From Paractinoplanes rishiriensis (GTDB lineage Bacteria > Actinomycetota > Actinomycetes > Mycobacteriales > Micromonosporaceae): a DNA stretch of 50,879 nt. Position numbers and translations under genes: made by a program. Positions within the stretch are counted from its first letter, which is position 1, and every line of letters begins with the position of its first letter. The DNA lies in contig NZ_BOMV01000049.1 in assembly GCF_016862375.1 (NCBI RefSeq), forward strand, positions 1-50,879, given 5' to 3'. Below, piece by piece: positions 8,350 to 16,794 of this stretch. The notes beneath the pieces were generated by a model. The model saw only the letters and a program-made list of their open reading frames with translations. It was not told the DNA's origin and ran no database searches.

Positions 8350-8823
8350 GTGGCTATGCGTGACGAGGCGGAAGCGCTGAGTGAGGCTCGTGCTTCTCGC
8401 CCTTATCCTGCACCTTTGAATGAAGGGCGCTCGCGCAACATGCGGGCGAATCGCCGGGCAAATACGAAGCCCGAGGTTCGGCTGCGCGCTGCGCTTCATG
8501 CGCTGGGCTACCGCTTCCGAAAAGATTTCGTGGTCAAGATTTCTGACGTGCGTGTGCGTCCGGACATCGTCTTCACTCGTCGGAAGGTAGCGGTGTTTGT
8601 GGATGGTTGCTTCTGGCACGTATGCCCCGAGCATGGCCGTCAGCCGACGATCAACGAGTGGTACTGGGCGCCCAAACTGCGTCGCAATATGGAGCGTGAC
8701 CAGAGGGCGAACGAGCTGCTGTCGGGTGCCGGGTGGACGGTGCTGAGAATCTGGGAGCACGAGTCCGTTGATTCTTCAGTGGAGCGTGTGGCCTCATCGC
8801 TGGATGATCGAACATGTGTATGA
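8350..8823 (+). CDS. Vsr-like very-short-patch repair endonuclease
   Basis: The 157-residue protein has the core of Vsr mismatch endonucleases: NTKPEVRLRAALHALGYRFR, RPDIVF (70-75), the VDGCFWHVC zinc/catalytic segment (84-92) followed by PEHG, the WYWAPKLRRNMERD helix and the GWTVLRIWEHE close. Vsr enzymes nick beside T:G mismatches left when 5-methylcytosine deaminates. Here that would repair damage arising at sites marked by the adjacent methylase. The gene is divergent from the methylase across a 94-base gap that contains GCTCTCC at 8281-8287 and its complement at 8315-8321. I used the GTG at 8350. An ATG at 8356 is equally possible, and the conserved part begins only near residue 30. Confidence 0.88.
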   Translation: MAMRDEAEALSEARASRPYPAPLNEGRSRNMRANRRANTKPEVRLRAALHALGYRFRKDFVVKISDVRVRPDIVFTRRKVAVFVDGCFWHVCPEHGRQPTINEWYWAPKLRRNMERDQRANELLSGAGWTVLRIWEHESVDSSVERVASSLDDRTCV

Positions 8824-8950
8824 TGCTACAGATCTTTGCTAGCTAAGTAAATACATCGTTACCTGGGAATGTCCCTACAACCGTCGACCCAGCTTCTTCC
8901 CGGGCCGTTCGGTAGCGTGAGGCTGCTGAAGGACTCGTGAGGGGAACGAC

Positions 8951-9790
8951 GTGGAGCTGTTGCACTCGGGGAAGGTCCGGGAGGTCTACGCCGACCGCGG
9001 GGACATCGTTCTCGTCGCGTCGGATCGGATTTCGATCTACGACGTGATCCTGCCTACGCCGGTGCCGGAGAAGGGGAAGATTCTCACTCAGCTCTCGCTC
9101 TGGTGGTTTGAGCAGCTTGCTGACTTGGTGCCCAATCATGTCATCAGCAGCACCGACGTTCCTGCCGAGTTTGCTGGGCGGGCCGTTCGGTGTGAGCGGC
9201 TGGACATGGTCATGGTCGAGTGCATCGCCCGGGGCTATCTGGCGGGTTCAGGGCTCAAAGAGTACGAGCGGGACGGGGCTGTCTCGGGGGTGGCGTTGCC
9301 GCCGGGACTGATTGAAGGGTCGGATCTGCCCGAGCCGATCTTTACGCCTACCACCAAGGTTGCCCCGGGCGAGGGGCACGACGAGTTCATGACGTACGCC
9401 GATGTCGAATCGGCGGTTGGCGCGGACGTGGCGGCTGAGCTGCGGCGGATCACGCTCGAGGTGTATCGGCGTGGGTCCCAGATCGCGGCCGGCAACGGGA
9501 TCATCATCGCGGACACCAAGATTGAGCTGGGGTTCGCGGCCGACGGGACGTTGAAGCTGGGTGACGAACTGCTGACGCCGGACTCGTCGCGGTTCTGGTC
9601 GGCCGACGAGTGGAAGCCGGGCGGCACACAGCGGTATCTCGACAAGCAGTTCCTGCGGGACTGGTCGGGCACGCTGACCGACTGGGACCGCACCGACCCG
9701 GGGCCGGAAATCCCGGAAGCGGTCGTCGAGGCGACCCGCAACCGCTACATCGAGGTGTACGAGCGGCTGACCGGCGACACCTGGCGGTAG
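8951..9790 (+). CDS. purC: Phosphoribosylaminoimidazole-succinocarboxamide synthase
   Basis: The 279-residue protein is a full-length SAICAR synthase, the ATP-dependent enzyme that joins aspartate to CAIR in purine synthesis. It shows the SGKVREVY N-terminus, the SDRISIYDV segment, the ECIARGYLAGSG loop, FTPTTK, and DTKIELGF followed by LTPDSSRFW and YLDKQFLRDW. Start is GTG with GAGGGG a few bases upstream. Base composition and codon use return here to the high-GC norm, so this gene marks the right edge of the restriction island. It is convergent with the DUF3040 gene, one base away. Confidence 0.95.
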   Translation: MELLHSGKVREVYADRGDIVLVASDRISIYDVILPTPVPEKGKILTQLSLWWFEQLADLVPNHVISSTDVPAEFAGRAVRCERLDMVMVECIARGYLAGSGLKEYERDGAVSGVALPPGLIEGSDLPEPIFTPTTKVAPGEGHDEFMTYADVESAVGADVAAELRRITLEVYRRGSQIAAGNGIIIADTKIELGFAADGTLKLGDELLTPDSSRFWSADEWKPGGTQRYLDKQFLRDWSGTLTDWDRTDPGPEIPEAVVEATRNRYIEVYERLTGDTWR

Positions 9791-9791
9791 A

Positions 9792-10136
9792 TCAGTCGGC
9801 TACCCGCGGCTTGCGATGCGACGGCCAAAGGGTCTCGCCGGTGCCGGGGCCGCGCTTGAGGTAGAGGACGGCGCCGTAGGCCGCGGCGACGACGGCCACG
9901 ATCAGGCCGGTCCAACCGCCGAAGACTATGCACAGCGGCGCCGTTGTCCACAGGAGAAAAGCGAGCGCGGTGCGGATGCGGCGCTTCGGGCGGCACAAGC
10001 GATCCCAGCGCTGGGCCAGCCGTGGATCGTCGGCACGCAACTGCGTCACCATGCCGTCGAACACGGCCTTCTCGTTCGGGTCCAGCACCGGGATCACCTC
10101 CGCCTGCGGCACGCGGACGGGGCCTTGGCTACCCAC
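9792..10136 (-). CDS. DUF3040-type small membrane protein
   Basis: The 114-residue protein has a short soluble part with LDPNEKAVFDGMVTQLRADD followed by PRLAQRW, matching the N-terminal pattern of DUF3040 proteins. Two closely spaced hydrophobic segments (about 57-72 and 76-92) and a basic tail follow. DUF3040 proteins are small actinobacterial membrane proteins of unknown role. The N-terminus here is about ten residues longer than usual before the conserved region, so an internal start is possible. It ends one base from the end of purC and is transcribed alone. Confidence 0.7.
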   Translation of the reverse strand: MGSQGPVRVPQAEVIPVLDPNEKAVFDGMVTQLRADDPRLAQRWDRLCRPKRRIRTALAFLLWTTAPLCIVFGGWTGLIVAVVAAAYGAVLYLKRGPGTGETLWPSHRKPRVAD

Positions 10137-10388
10137 GCGTACGGGCGCGAAACATGGGCTTGCGCCATCTGCCGATCAAAACGGTCGGCGGGAAAGCACC
10201 GGGCGCGGCCTCGGCTCGGCCCACCGGGACAGCCCGGCGGCCGGGTATGGCCCGGTGTTGCAGGCGGCGTGCCGCTGCACCGGGTTCGCGGCCGCTGCGG
10301 GTGGCCGGCGGGCCGTCGCCCGTACCTCCTCGTGGTTTGTGGTGTAAGACGCAGGTGGAGCGGGTGCCGGCCGACCTAGTGTCAAGGC

Positions 10389-12617
10389 GTGGATTACGGG
10401 CACTCGCTGGAGTTCGGGACGTTCATCACGCCGGTCAACGACGCGCCGGATGCGCCGGTGGCTCGGGCTCAGCTCAGTGAGCGGCTCGGGTTTGATCTGG
10501 TCACGTTTCAGGATCATCCGTATCAGCCGGGCTTTCTGGACACCTGGACGCTGCTGACGTGGGTGGCGGCGCGGACGTTGACGATTCGCCTGGCCGGGAA
10601 TGTGCTGAACATCCCGATGCGGCCGGCTCCGGTGCTGGCGCGGGCGGCTGCTTCGCTGGATCTGTTGTCCGAGGGTCGGCTGTCGCTGGGGCTTGGCGCG
10701 GGTGGCTTCTGGGACGCGATGTCGGCGATGGGGGTGACGCGGCGGACGCCGGCCGAGTCGGTTGATCAATTGCGTGAGGCGATCGACGTGATTCGCGAAC
10801 TCTGGCGGGCCGACGAGCGGGCGCAAGTGCGGTATGAAGGGGAGTATTACCAGCTCAAGGGGGCCAAACGGGGGCCGGCGCCGGCGCACGAGATCCCGAT
10901 CTGGCTGGGTGCCTACAGGCCCCGGATGCTGCGGCTGATCGGGGCAAAGGCCGACGGATGGCTGCCGTCGCTGTCCTACCTGAAGCCCGGTGACCTGGCC
11001 CGGGGCAACGCGATCATCGACGAGGCGGCGGTGGCGGCGGGGCGTGATCCGCGCGAGGTGCGGCGGTTGCTCAACGTCTTCGGTGACCCGGCCAAGGAGC
11101 CGGCGCAGTGGGTCGACGAGCTGGTGCCGCTGGTGGTGGAGGACGGCATCGGCACGCTCATTCTCGGGTCTGACGATCCGGGCGAGCTGCAGCGGTTTGC
11201 GGCCGAGATCATTCCAGCGGTACGCGAGGAGGTGGCGCGCGCCAGGTCGGCGGCGGGCGTGCTGGCCGGGCCGGTGCGGAGCGTGGCGACGCTGGCCCAG
11301 CGGCGGGACGGCATCGACTACGACGGACTGCCGGGCGGTCTGCGTGCCATCGAACCGGGTGATTTCGGGTACGCCAAGGTGCGCTCGACCTACATGCGTG
11401 GCGGGTCGCCGGGTCTGGTCATCCAGCCGCGGGACGTGGGCGAGGTGGTGACCGCGCTCGCCTTCGCCCGTGATCAGGAAGTGCCGCTCGCGGTTCGCAG
11501 TGGCGGGCACGGGATCAGTGGCCGGTCAACCAACGACGGCGGAGTCGTGATTGACCTGTCCGCCATGCGGAACATTTCGGTTATATCCGTGGAAAATCGG
11601 CTCGTGCGGGTGGAGGCCGGGGCTCGCTGGAAGGATGTGGCGGCGGCGCTGGCGCCGCACGGATGGGCGCTGAGCAGTGGCGACTACGGCGGCGTGGGTG
11701 TCGGAGGGCTGGCCACCGCGGGCGGGGTCGGCTGGCTGGCGCGGCAGAGTGGGCTCACGCTCGATCACCTGCGGGCGGCCGAGATCGTGCTTGCGGACGG
11801 GTCGGTGGTGCGCGCGTCTGTTTCGGACAATTCGGATCTGTTCTGGGCGATCCGCGGGGCGGGAGCCAATTTCGGGATCGTGACGGCCTTCGAGTTCGAG
11901 GTCGACGAGGTGGGCGACGTCGGCTTCGGGCAGTTCGTCTTCGACGCCACGGACACGGCCGGGCTGCTCCAGCGGTGGGGCGCGGCCATGGAGGCGGCAC
12001 CGCGCGACCTGACCACCAACATCATCGTCGGCCCGCCGCGGCGGGGGCAGGCATTGGCGCAGGTGTACGGGGTGGCCAACGCCGCCGATCCGGACACGAT
12101 CATCGAACGGTTCACGCCGCTCGCCCAGATCGCGCCGCTGCTCGACCAGCAGGTGCAGTTGGTGCCGTACGCCGGGGTGATGAACGTGCCGGACGCCGCG
12201 CACGCCGGCCAGGGCGATCCGGTGGCCCGGTCCGGCTTGATCGAGCACATCACGCCGGAGTTCGCCGCGGCGGCCGCCGACCTGCTGACGTCGGGTGCGA
12301 GCTACTTCTTCCAGATCCGCTCGGTGGGCGGAGCGGTGGCCGACGTACCTGCCGACGCGACGGCGTATTCGCACCGATCGGCAAACTTCTCGGTGGTGGC
12401 ATTCGGTGCATCAAAGTCCAGACTGGACGACGCCTGGTCGGAAATGTCCCGTCATTTCGCCGGGCTGTACCTCTCCTTCGAGACCGACCAGAGCCCGGAG
12501 CGGCTGGCGGAGGCGTGGCCACCGGCCACTTTGGCCAGGTTGCGGGTCTTGAAGAAGCGGTACGACCCCACAAACGTCTTCCGCGACAACTTCAATATCG
12601 ACCCTTTGGGTGATTAG
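10389..12617 (+). CDS. Fusion of LLM flavin monooxygenase and BBE-type FAD oxidase
   Basis: One frame of 742 residues encodes two enzymes. Residues 1 to about 285 form a luciferase-like (LLM) barrel, with FGTFITP, ERLGFDLVTFQDH, the LSLGLGAGGFWDA segment and IPIWLGAYRPRML, of the kind that uses FMN or F420. From about 335 onward it is a PCMH-type oxidase with a berberine-bridge C-terminus: RSGGHGISG (the His of GGHG, residue 374, is the usual site of the covalent FAD link), VGVGGLATAGGVGWLARQSG, DLFWAIRGAGANFGIV, and the final YDPTNVFRDNFNI. The second covalent residue, a Cys in bicovalent BBE proteins, is replaced in SGDYGGVGVGG. Start is GTG. The substrate is unknown, but fusion suggests two redox steps on one molecule. 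Confidence 0.85.
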   Translation: MDYGHSLEFGTFITPVNDAPDAPVARAQLSERLGFDLVTFQDHPYQPGFLDTWTLLTWVAARTLTIRLAGNVLNIPMRPAPVLARAAASLDLLSEGRLSLGLGAGGFWDAMSAMGVTRRTPAESVDQLREAIDVIRELWRADERAQVRYEGEYYQLKGAKRGPAPAHEIPIWLGAYRPRMLRLIGAKADGWLPSLSYLKPGDLARGNAIIDEAAVAAGRDPREVRRLLNVFGDPAKEPAQWVDELVPLVVEDGIGTLILGSDDPGELQRFAAEIIPAVREEVARARSAAGVLAGPVRSVATLAQRRDGIDYDGLPGGLRAIEPGDFGYAKVRSTYMRGGSPGLVIQPRDVGEVVTALAFARDQEVPLAVRSGGHGISGRSTNDGGVVIDLSAMRNISVISVENRLVRVEAGARWKDVAAALAPHGWALSSGDYGGVGVGGLATAGGVGWLARQSGLTLDHLRAAEIVLADGSVVRASVSDNSDLFWAIRGAGANFGIVTAFEFEVDEVGDVGFGQFVFDATDTAGLLQRWGAAMEAAPRDLTTNIIVGPPRRGQALAQVYGVANAADPDTIIERFTPLAQIAPLLDQQVQLVPYAGVMNVPDAAHAGQGDPVARSGLIEHITPEFAAAAADLLTSGASYFFQIRSVGGAVADVPADATAYSHRSANFSVVAFGASKSRLDDAWSEMSRHFAGLYLSFETDQSPERLAEAWPPATLARLRVLKKRYDPTNVFRDNFNIDPLGD

Positions 12618-13428
12618 CTCTCGCTCCCCAGAGTGAAATCCCACTTGGTTGATCGTTAAAGTTATACGGTCGGTGATGAATTCGCGGGCCTTTTGTCCTA
12701 ATCGGATCGAGGGCGGTTGGACGGTACGGCACGTGCCAATCTCTAGGTCGCTCTGCGCCGGGTGCTCACGCTGCGTGGTGGGTCGCCGAGGCGAGTGGAG
12801 CGTTCTTGCAGGTCGGAGTGCTGGCCGGGGCATATAGGGTAGTGCACGCATTCACGTGATTACATGGCAAATTGTCTGCGGCGTTGGTTGACGATTCACC
12901 CATTCGGGTGCGGGTGGGCGGGCCAAAGGTCCCTTGTGGAAGGTTCACGCCTCGGTCCAGCTCAGGTTGACACCACTCCGGCCGCGGCCGCCGAGACGTC
13001 CGCTGCCTGGAATTCGGCCGATCGGAGTGGTCGCTCATCCTGTGAATTGAGAACGAATCCCGCCCGAGGCTTGCTGGACCGGCTTTCGGGGACCGCCTGA
13101 CCTCCGGTCAGGGGTGGTTGCTTGGCGCGGTGGCGTCGTTTACCTGGCGCGCGGTGGCGATGTCGCGTCTGCCTTGCGAGCGGTGGCCGGGTCGCGTGGG
13201 CAGCCCACGGGCCGGGTTCGATTTGCGGGGGCCGCTTCAACCGGGCGTCCTAGCTGGACGGCCGGGGCGAGACCCTGGCCACACCCGCGGCCGGCGCTGG
13301 CGTTTGTCCACATCGGCAGGTGCCTACGCTCGCCGGCTCGGCACCGTTACTCACCGGGATCGAGTTCGGCTACCGGAACGCAGACGCGCAGCGCGGCGCC
13401 ATCTCAGTGCGTGACGAAGACCCGGGGG
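12618..13428. other. Long stretch without a recognisable gene
   Basis: About 0.8 kb between the fusion oxidase and the small minus-strand pair. Open frames on both strands here have low-complexity translations rich in Arg, Ala and Pro with no known motif, so I leave them out. The first 250 bases are less GC-rich than the neighbours and may hold promoter or decayed sequence. Confidence 0.5.
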
Positions 13429-13617
13429 TCAGCTGCCGGTCGACGAGCTCACCTGGCGCCGTGGCCAGGCCGCTCCCGAGCCGCACCCCTCGCAGGCCAA
13501 CTGCTCGCCGCAGGCCTGGCACCAGTCGTTGGTGCGGCGCAGGTACCAGCCCAGGGCCACCCCACCCAGCAGGCTCAGCAGGCCGACGATCGCGGCGACC
13601 GTGATGGCGCCGGTCAT
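13429..13617 (-). CDS. Small membrane protein with zinc-ribbon cysteines
   Basis: This 62-residue frame begins at an ATG that overlaps the stop of the upstream gene by four bases (ATGA). A single hydrophobic helix (about residues 4-25) is followed by WCQACGEQLACEGCG, two CxxC pairs that could hold one zinc ion, and a short tail. The translational coupling supports a real gene. Function is unknown. The longer open frame reading in from 13824 has a low-quality extension and is not used. Confidence 0.5.
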   Translation of the reverse strand: MTGAITVAAIVGLLSLLGGVALGWYLRRTNDWCQACGEQLACEGCGSGAAWPRRQVSSSTGS

Positions 13618-13955
13618 GCGGCCGAGTCCCGTACCGGGAGGCCCTTGGCGGTCACGTGGCCCCGGCCGCCACGGTCGCGACGGTCCAGGGCCGGGTCCTC
13701 GTCGGAGCGTGCCGACACGTAGGGCGCGGTGAACGTGTCGACGCCGGTGCCTCGGTGGGCGCCTGGGCGGTAGGTAACAGTGACCGCTCGCGGTGAGGCT
13801 GCCTCGATCACGCCGGCGCGCCAACCGTCGCGGTAGACCCAGACCGGGTCGGACGGGTGGTAGCTGTCGGCCGGTGCCACGTCGGCCGGGTCACGCTGTG
13901 GTGGTGCGGCGGTGGGCGTTGACGAGGGTGCCGGGGACGACTGTGCCGTTGACAT
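13614..13955 (-). CDS. Small hypothetical protein with an SH3-like core
   Basis: The 113-residue protein begins at the ATG at 13953-13955. The Pro/Ser/Thr-rich start is probably disordered. The middle, with SDPVWVYRDGWRAGVI and AVTVTYRPG then GTGVDTFTAPYVSAR, looks like a small beta-barrel of a type common in hypothetical proteins of Streptomyces and Micromonosporaceae. It is coupled to the downstream membrane protein by a four-base overlap and is divergent from the HTH-DUF5753 gene, so it may be a target of that regulator. I cannot assign a function. Confidence 0.55.
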   Translation of the reverse strand: MSTAQSSPAPSSTPTAAPPQRDPADVAPADSYHPSDPVWVYRDGWRAGVIEAASPRAVTVTYRPGAHRGTGVDTFTAPYVSARSDEDPALDRRDRGGRGHVTAKGLPVRDSAA

Positions 13956-14118
13956 CGAGATGGCCCTCCCAGGTCTCGGGGACTCGGTCGTCGGGGCGGC
14001 GTGTTTGCCACCAAGCCGGGCTTCGGCCGGGAGGCCGAACTTCCAGCACGCTGTGTCAGCGGGCAGTGCGTGTCTGTCAGCTATCATCCTCGCCAACAAG
14101 TGCGTCCGCAAGGCCGTC

Positions 14119-14128
14119 TGCACGTGCA
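14119..14128. promoter_or_regulatory. TGCACGTGCA palindrome, shared motif
   Basis: A perfect ten-base palindrome in the gap between the minus-strand pair and the HTH-DUF5753 gene. It is followed about ten bases on by GCAAATGC. The same two elements recur in the palindrome at 15907-15924, upstream of the DUF397 gene, suggesting a common regulator. Confidence 0.4.
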
Positions 14129-14259
14129 TCCGCATCGCGCAAATGCTCCGACGGTTACCGTCCGGAAGTACGCTAGTGCTGTTTCGTTGTGGACGATCTC
14201 CCCTTTAGGATGCGTAGGGACTGCGGCCGGCAGCCCTTGGACGGCGATGACGAACGGCG

Positions 14260-15165
14260 ATGACGAGGAGCCAGGTGAGCGCGGGTTCGCAGGAGGAGGC
14301 ACCGGGCAGCGGCCCTACAGTGCTGCGCATCCTGCTCGGCGCCCAGCTCCGGCGTCTGCGCGAAGCTAAGGCCATCACCCGTGAGGATGCCGGGTGGGAG
14401 ATCCGGGCCTCGGGCTCCAAGATCAGCCGGATGGAACTCGGCCGGGTCAGCTTCAAGGAGCGCGACGTCGCCGACCTGCTGACCCTCTACGGGGTGACCG
14501 ACGAGGCCGAGCGCGAGGCCCTGCTGGCCCTGGCCCGTCAGGCGAACAACCCGGGTTGGTGGCAGCAGTTCAGCGACATCATGCCGGGCTGGTTCCAGTC
14601 GTACCTCGGTCTGGAAGCCGCCGCGTCGCTGATCCGCACCTATGAAATCCAGTTCGTACCGGGCCTCCTTCAGACTCCGGAGTACGCACGAGCCGTCATC
14701 ATGCTCGGCCACGCCGGCGTGACCCCTGAGGAGATGGACCGGCGGGTCGAGTTGCGCCGGCAGCGCCAGCAGATCCTCGACCGGCCGGACACGCCGCAGG
14801 TGTGGGCGGTCATCGACGAAGCCGTGTTGCGCCGTCCGATCGGCGGCGTCGACGTCATGAAGGCGCAGATCGAGGCCCTGATCGAGGCGGCCAGGAGGCC
14901 GAACGTCCGGCTCCAGATTATCCCGTTTCATGCTGGTGGCCACGCCGCTGCGGGTGGCCCCTTCGCGATCCTGCGCTTCCCCGAGCCGGAACTGCCGGAC
15001 GTGGTGTACGTCGAGCAGTTGACCAGCGCGATCTACCTGGACAAGCGCGAGGACGTCGACCAGTACGCGATGGCGATGGAGCGCGTGTGCATCGACGCCG
15101 ACCCGCCGAGCCACACCCAGGAGATCCTGGGCAAGCTGCTGCACGAGGTCGGCCGGCCCGCTTAG
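14260..15165 (+). CDS. HTH regulator with DUF5753 domain
   Basis: The 301-residue protein has an XRE-type helix-turn-helix at the start (LGAQLRRLREAKAITREDAGWEI then SGSKISRMELGRVSF). The typical DUF5753 domain follows: LIRTYEIQFVPGLLQTPEYARAV, RRQRQQIL, a WAVIDEAVLRRP segment and VRLQIIPFHAGGH. Such proteins pair with DUF397 proteins in actinobacteria and affect differentiation or antibiotic production (the WhiJ type). The start is uncertain. ATG at 14260 has no ribosome site, while an in-frame GTG at 14275 has GAGGAG just upstream. The DUF397 gene sits about 430 bases downstream on the other strand. Confidence 0.85.
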   Translation: MTRSQVSAGSQEEAPGSGPTVLRILLGAQLRRLREAKAITREDAGWEIRASGSKISRMELGRVSFKERDVADLLTLYGVTDEAEREALLALARQANNPGWWQQFSDIMPGWFQSYLGLEAAASLIRTYEIQFVPGLLQTPEYARAVIMLGHAGVTPEEMDRRVELRRQRQQILDRPDTPQVWAVIDEAVLRRPIGGVDVMKAQIEALIEAARRPNVRLQIIPFHAGGHAAAGGPFAILRFPEPELPDVVYVEQLTSAIYLDKREDVDQYAMAMERVCIDADPPSHTQEILGKLLHEVGRPA

Positions 15166-15589
15166 GCCCGCGCGCGCCGAAGGCGTACCGGGAAATGCCT
15201 TTGACCTGGCCTTATTTGCACTTGGTCAATAGTCACTGAGAATCTCGCACCCAGCCGTCGCGTATGCGGACAGTCACGAACGGTGCAGGTAAGCCGATCT
15301 TCCGCGATCGCGGTGAGCCGAACTCGCGTCTCGAATAGCGGGAGCCCGGGGTTCCGCCCGGTGGGCGGCCGGCTCGCAGATGCCGGCCGCCGCACTCGGC
15401 TGTCGCCGATGGCGGTCCGGCGACAACCGGGGTCTCCCCCCAGCGCGGGCAGCTTCGGGCAGCCGCCCCGTCTCGGGCGACGGGCGCTGGGGAGAGGCCC
15501 GGTCAGTTGGTCAGTGGGTACGGGCTCCGACGTGGACATGAGCACGCCGTTCCCGTTGCATGGTGCATTCTGTTCGGCCGGTCGGGAGT
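15166..15589. other. Intergenic stretch between convergent DUF5753 and DUF397 genes
   Basis: The 424 bases hold one minus-strand frame (15162-15545) with no recognisable motif and a composition like a shadow frame, so I do not call it. I see no clear terminator or repeat here. Confidence 0.4.
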
Positions 15590-15826
15590 TCAGCCGAGCA
15601 GGTTGTCGAAGTCTCCGTCGCGGACTCCCAGGAGGAAGGCCTCGATCTCGGCCGGTGTGTAGATCAGGGCCGGGCCCTCGGGGTCCCGGGAGTTCCGAAC
15701 GGCGACCTCACCAGTTGGCAGCACGGCGCACTCGACGCAGTTGCCGCTGGGGTTGCTGCGCCGGCTCTTCTGCCAGGTGACACCGTCCAACTGGCCGGCT
15801 GGGGTGCCGTTGACCGCGTGCGTCAT
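15590..15826 (-). CDS. DUF397 protein, partner of the HTH-DUF5753 regulator
   Basis: The 78-residue protein has the DUF397 pattern: WQKSRRSNPSGNCVECA, then GEVAVRNSRDPEGPALIYTP and a helical AEIEAFLLGV. These small proteins oppose their HTH-DUF5753 partners in the few cases studied. Start is the ATG at 15824-15826, with AGGGAG about eight bases upstream. A longer frame to 15898 has no support. The two genes of the pair are convergent here rather than in tandem. Confidence 0.85.
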   Translation of the reverse strand: MTHAVNGTPAGQLDGVTWQKSRRSNPSGNCVECAVLPTGEVAVRNSRDPEGPALIYTPAEIEAFLLGVRDGDFDNLLG

Positions 15827-15906
15827 TTGTTGCTCCCTAGGTTTGCTCCGGCCGGGGATCGTCCGGAGGCAGGTGGTCTCTCGTAATCGCTGCCTCACGC
15901 GGGGTG

Positions 15907-15924
15907 CAAATGCACGTGCATTTG
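15907..15924. promoter_or_regulatory. Perfect 18-base palindrome, likely operator
   Basis: CAAATGCACGTGCATTTG is its own reverse complement. It lies about 80 bases upstream of the DUF397 start and about 165 bases before the plus-strand gene at 16088. Its core TGCACGTGCA repeats at 14119-14128. A smaller repeat, TGTCAC (15981-15986) and GTGACA (15992-15997), follows. Confidence 0.5.
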
Positions 15925-16087
15925 GCCTTGCGTACTCACGGGATTGTGAGCATGATAACGCACGTACACATCTCTATGGGTGTCACTTAGGGTGACATCT
16001 TTTAGTGACGGGACGGTCGCGGAAACGGCGTCTGCGGCCTCGGCGCGAGGCTCCCTGGCGGGGGCGTACGAGCGAGAGGTGGAGACC

Positions 16088-16345
16088 ATGTCGATTCCCA
16101 ACATCGGACCCGAGCACGCGGACTCGGGCGACCCCGACGCGGTGGAGACACCACGCCGAGGAAACCCAGCTCTCGCCTTCCGAGGCGAGACGCTGACGGA
16201 CGACGTGACGGCCGCAACGGCCCGAGCAAGTTCCGTCACCCACCGATTCGGCGGCGGCGTCAGGTATGCACTGAGCCGCCCGAACGCCCCGGCGGTCGAT
16301 CCCGAGCCGCCGACGGAGGAGGGTGATTCCGACGCGCGCGAGTGA
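16088..16345 (+). CDS. Small hypothetical protein
   Basis: An 85-residue frame from an ATG with GAGAGG and GGAG stretches just upstream. The translation is acidic at both ends and has no motif I recognise. The middle reads PRRGNPALAFRGETLTDDVT. Its end overlaps the next gene, and the pair sits in the HTH-DUF5753/DUF397 neighbourhood. It could be a small regulated protein. Confidence rests on start signal and context alone. Confidence 0.45.
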   Translation: MSIPNIGPEHADSGDPDAVETPRRGNPALAFRGETLTDDVTAATARASSVTHRFGGGVRYALSRPNAPAVDPEPPTEEGDSDARE

Positions 16346-16694
16346 GCTGGTGCGTTGCGCGCGGGGTCGACGAGCCGGGCACGTACCCGGCCCACCGGTC
16401 CCGGTGCCCACCGCGCTGATCTTCCGCAACGGCCGGCTCCTGCCCCGCCAGCCCCGCTGGCCCGCGCACGAGTTCGCCGAGTCGGACTATCGCCACGGCT
16501 CCGGAACGCTCCGGCTCAGGATCGTGTACGTCGAATGGTCGACCTCGATCGTCCGCGACGGGGCCCGGTGGCTGGCCGCCGAGGCCATCGAGATCGACGT
16601 CCTGGGCCGCAAGGGCGACTTCCGCCGCCTGCTGATTCGCGAGGAACGGCTGCCCGCACCGATGGCCCGGAAGCGCCCGCGTTTGCGGGTGTGA
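16323..16694 (+). CDS. Hypothetical protein overlapping the preceding gene
   Basis: The 123-residue frame starts at a GTG inside the end of the previous gene, with GGAGGA almost touching the start, so a slightly later start is possible. The conserved-looking part is LIFRNGRLLPRQPRWPAHEF through LRLRIVYVEWSTSIVRDG to RWLAAEAIEIDVLGRKGDF. This predicts a mixed alpha/beta fold and is not low complexity. I do not recognise a family. A hairpin just after it probably ends transcription. Confidence 0.5.
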   Translation: MIPTRASELVRCARGRRAGHVPGPPVPVPTALIFRNGRLLPRQPRWPAHEFAESDYRHGSGTLRLRIVYVEWSTSIVRDGARWLAAEAIEIDVLGRKGDFRRLLIREERLPAPMARKRPRLRV

Positions 16695-16728
16695 CGTTGT
16701 AACACTCGTTGCGCGCCGACGAAGCGCG

Positions 16729-16750
16729 CCGCCCGACCCCGGTCGGGCGG
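16729..16750. terminator. GC-rich hairpin between convergent genes
   Basis: CCGCCCGACC (16729-16738) and GGTCGGGCGG (16741-16750) form a perfect ten-base inverted repeat in the gap between the plus-strand hypothetical gene and the minus-strand transporter. There is no clear T-run, which is common for actinomycete terminators. Confidence 0.5.
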
Positions 16751-16794
16751 TCTGGTTCCCCCGTGCCAGGCCGCCCGGCCGGCCCCACCCCTAA

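Noticed and set aside
15162..15545. 127-residue minus-strand frame
   Set aside because: There is no motif or ribosome site, and it overlaps the end of the DUF5753 gene.
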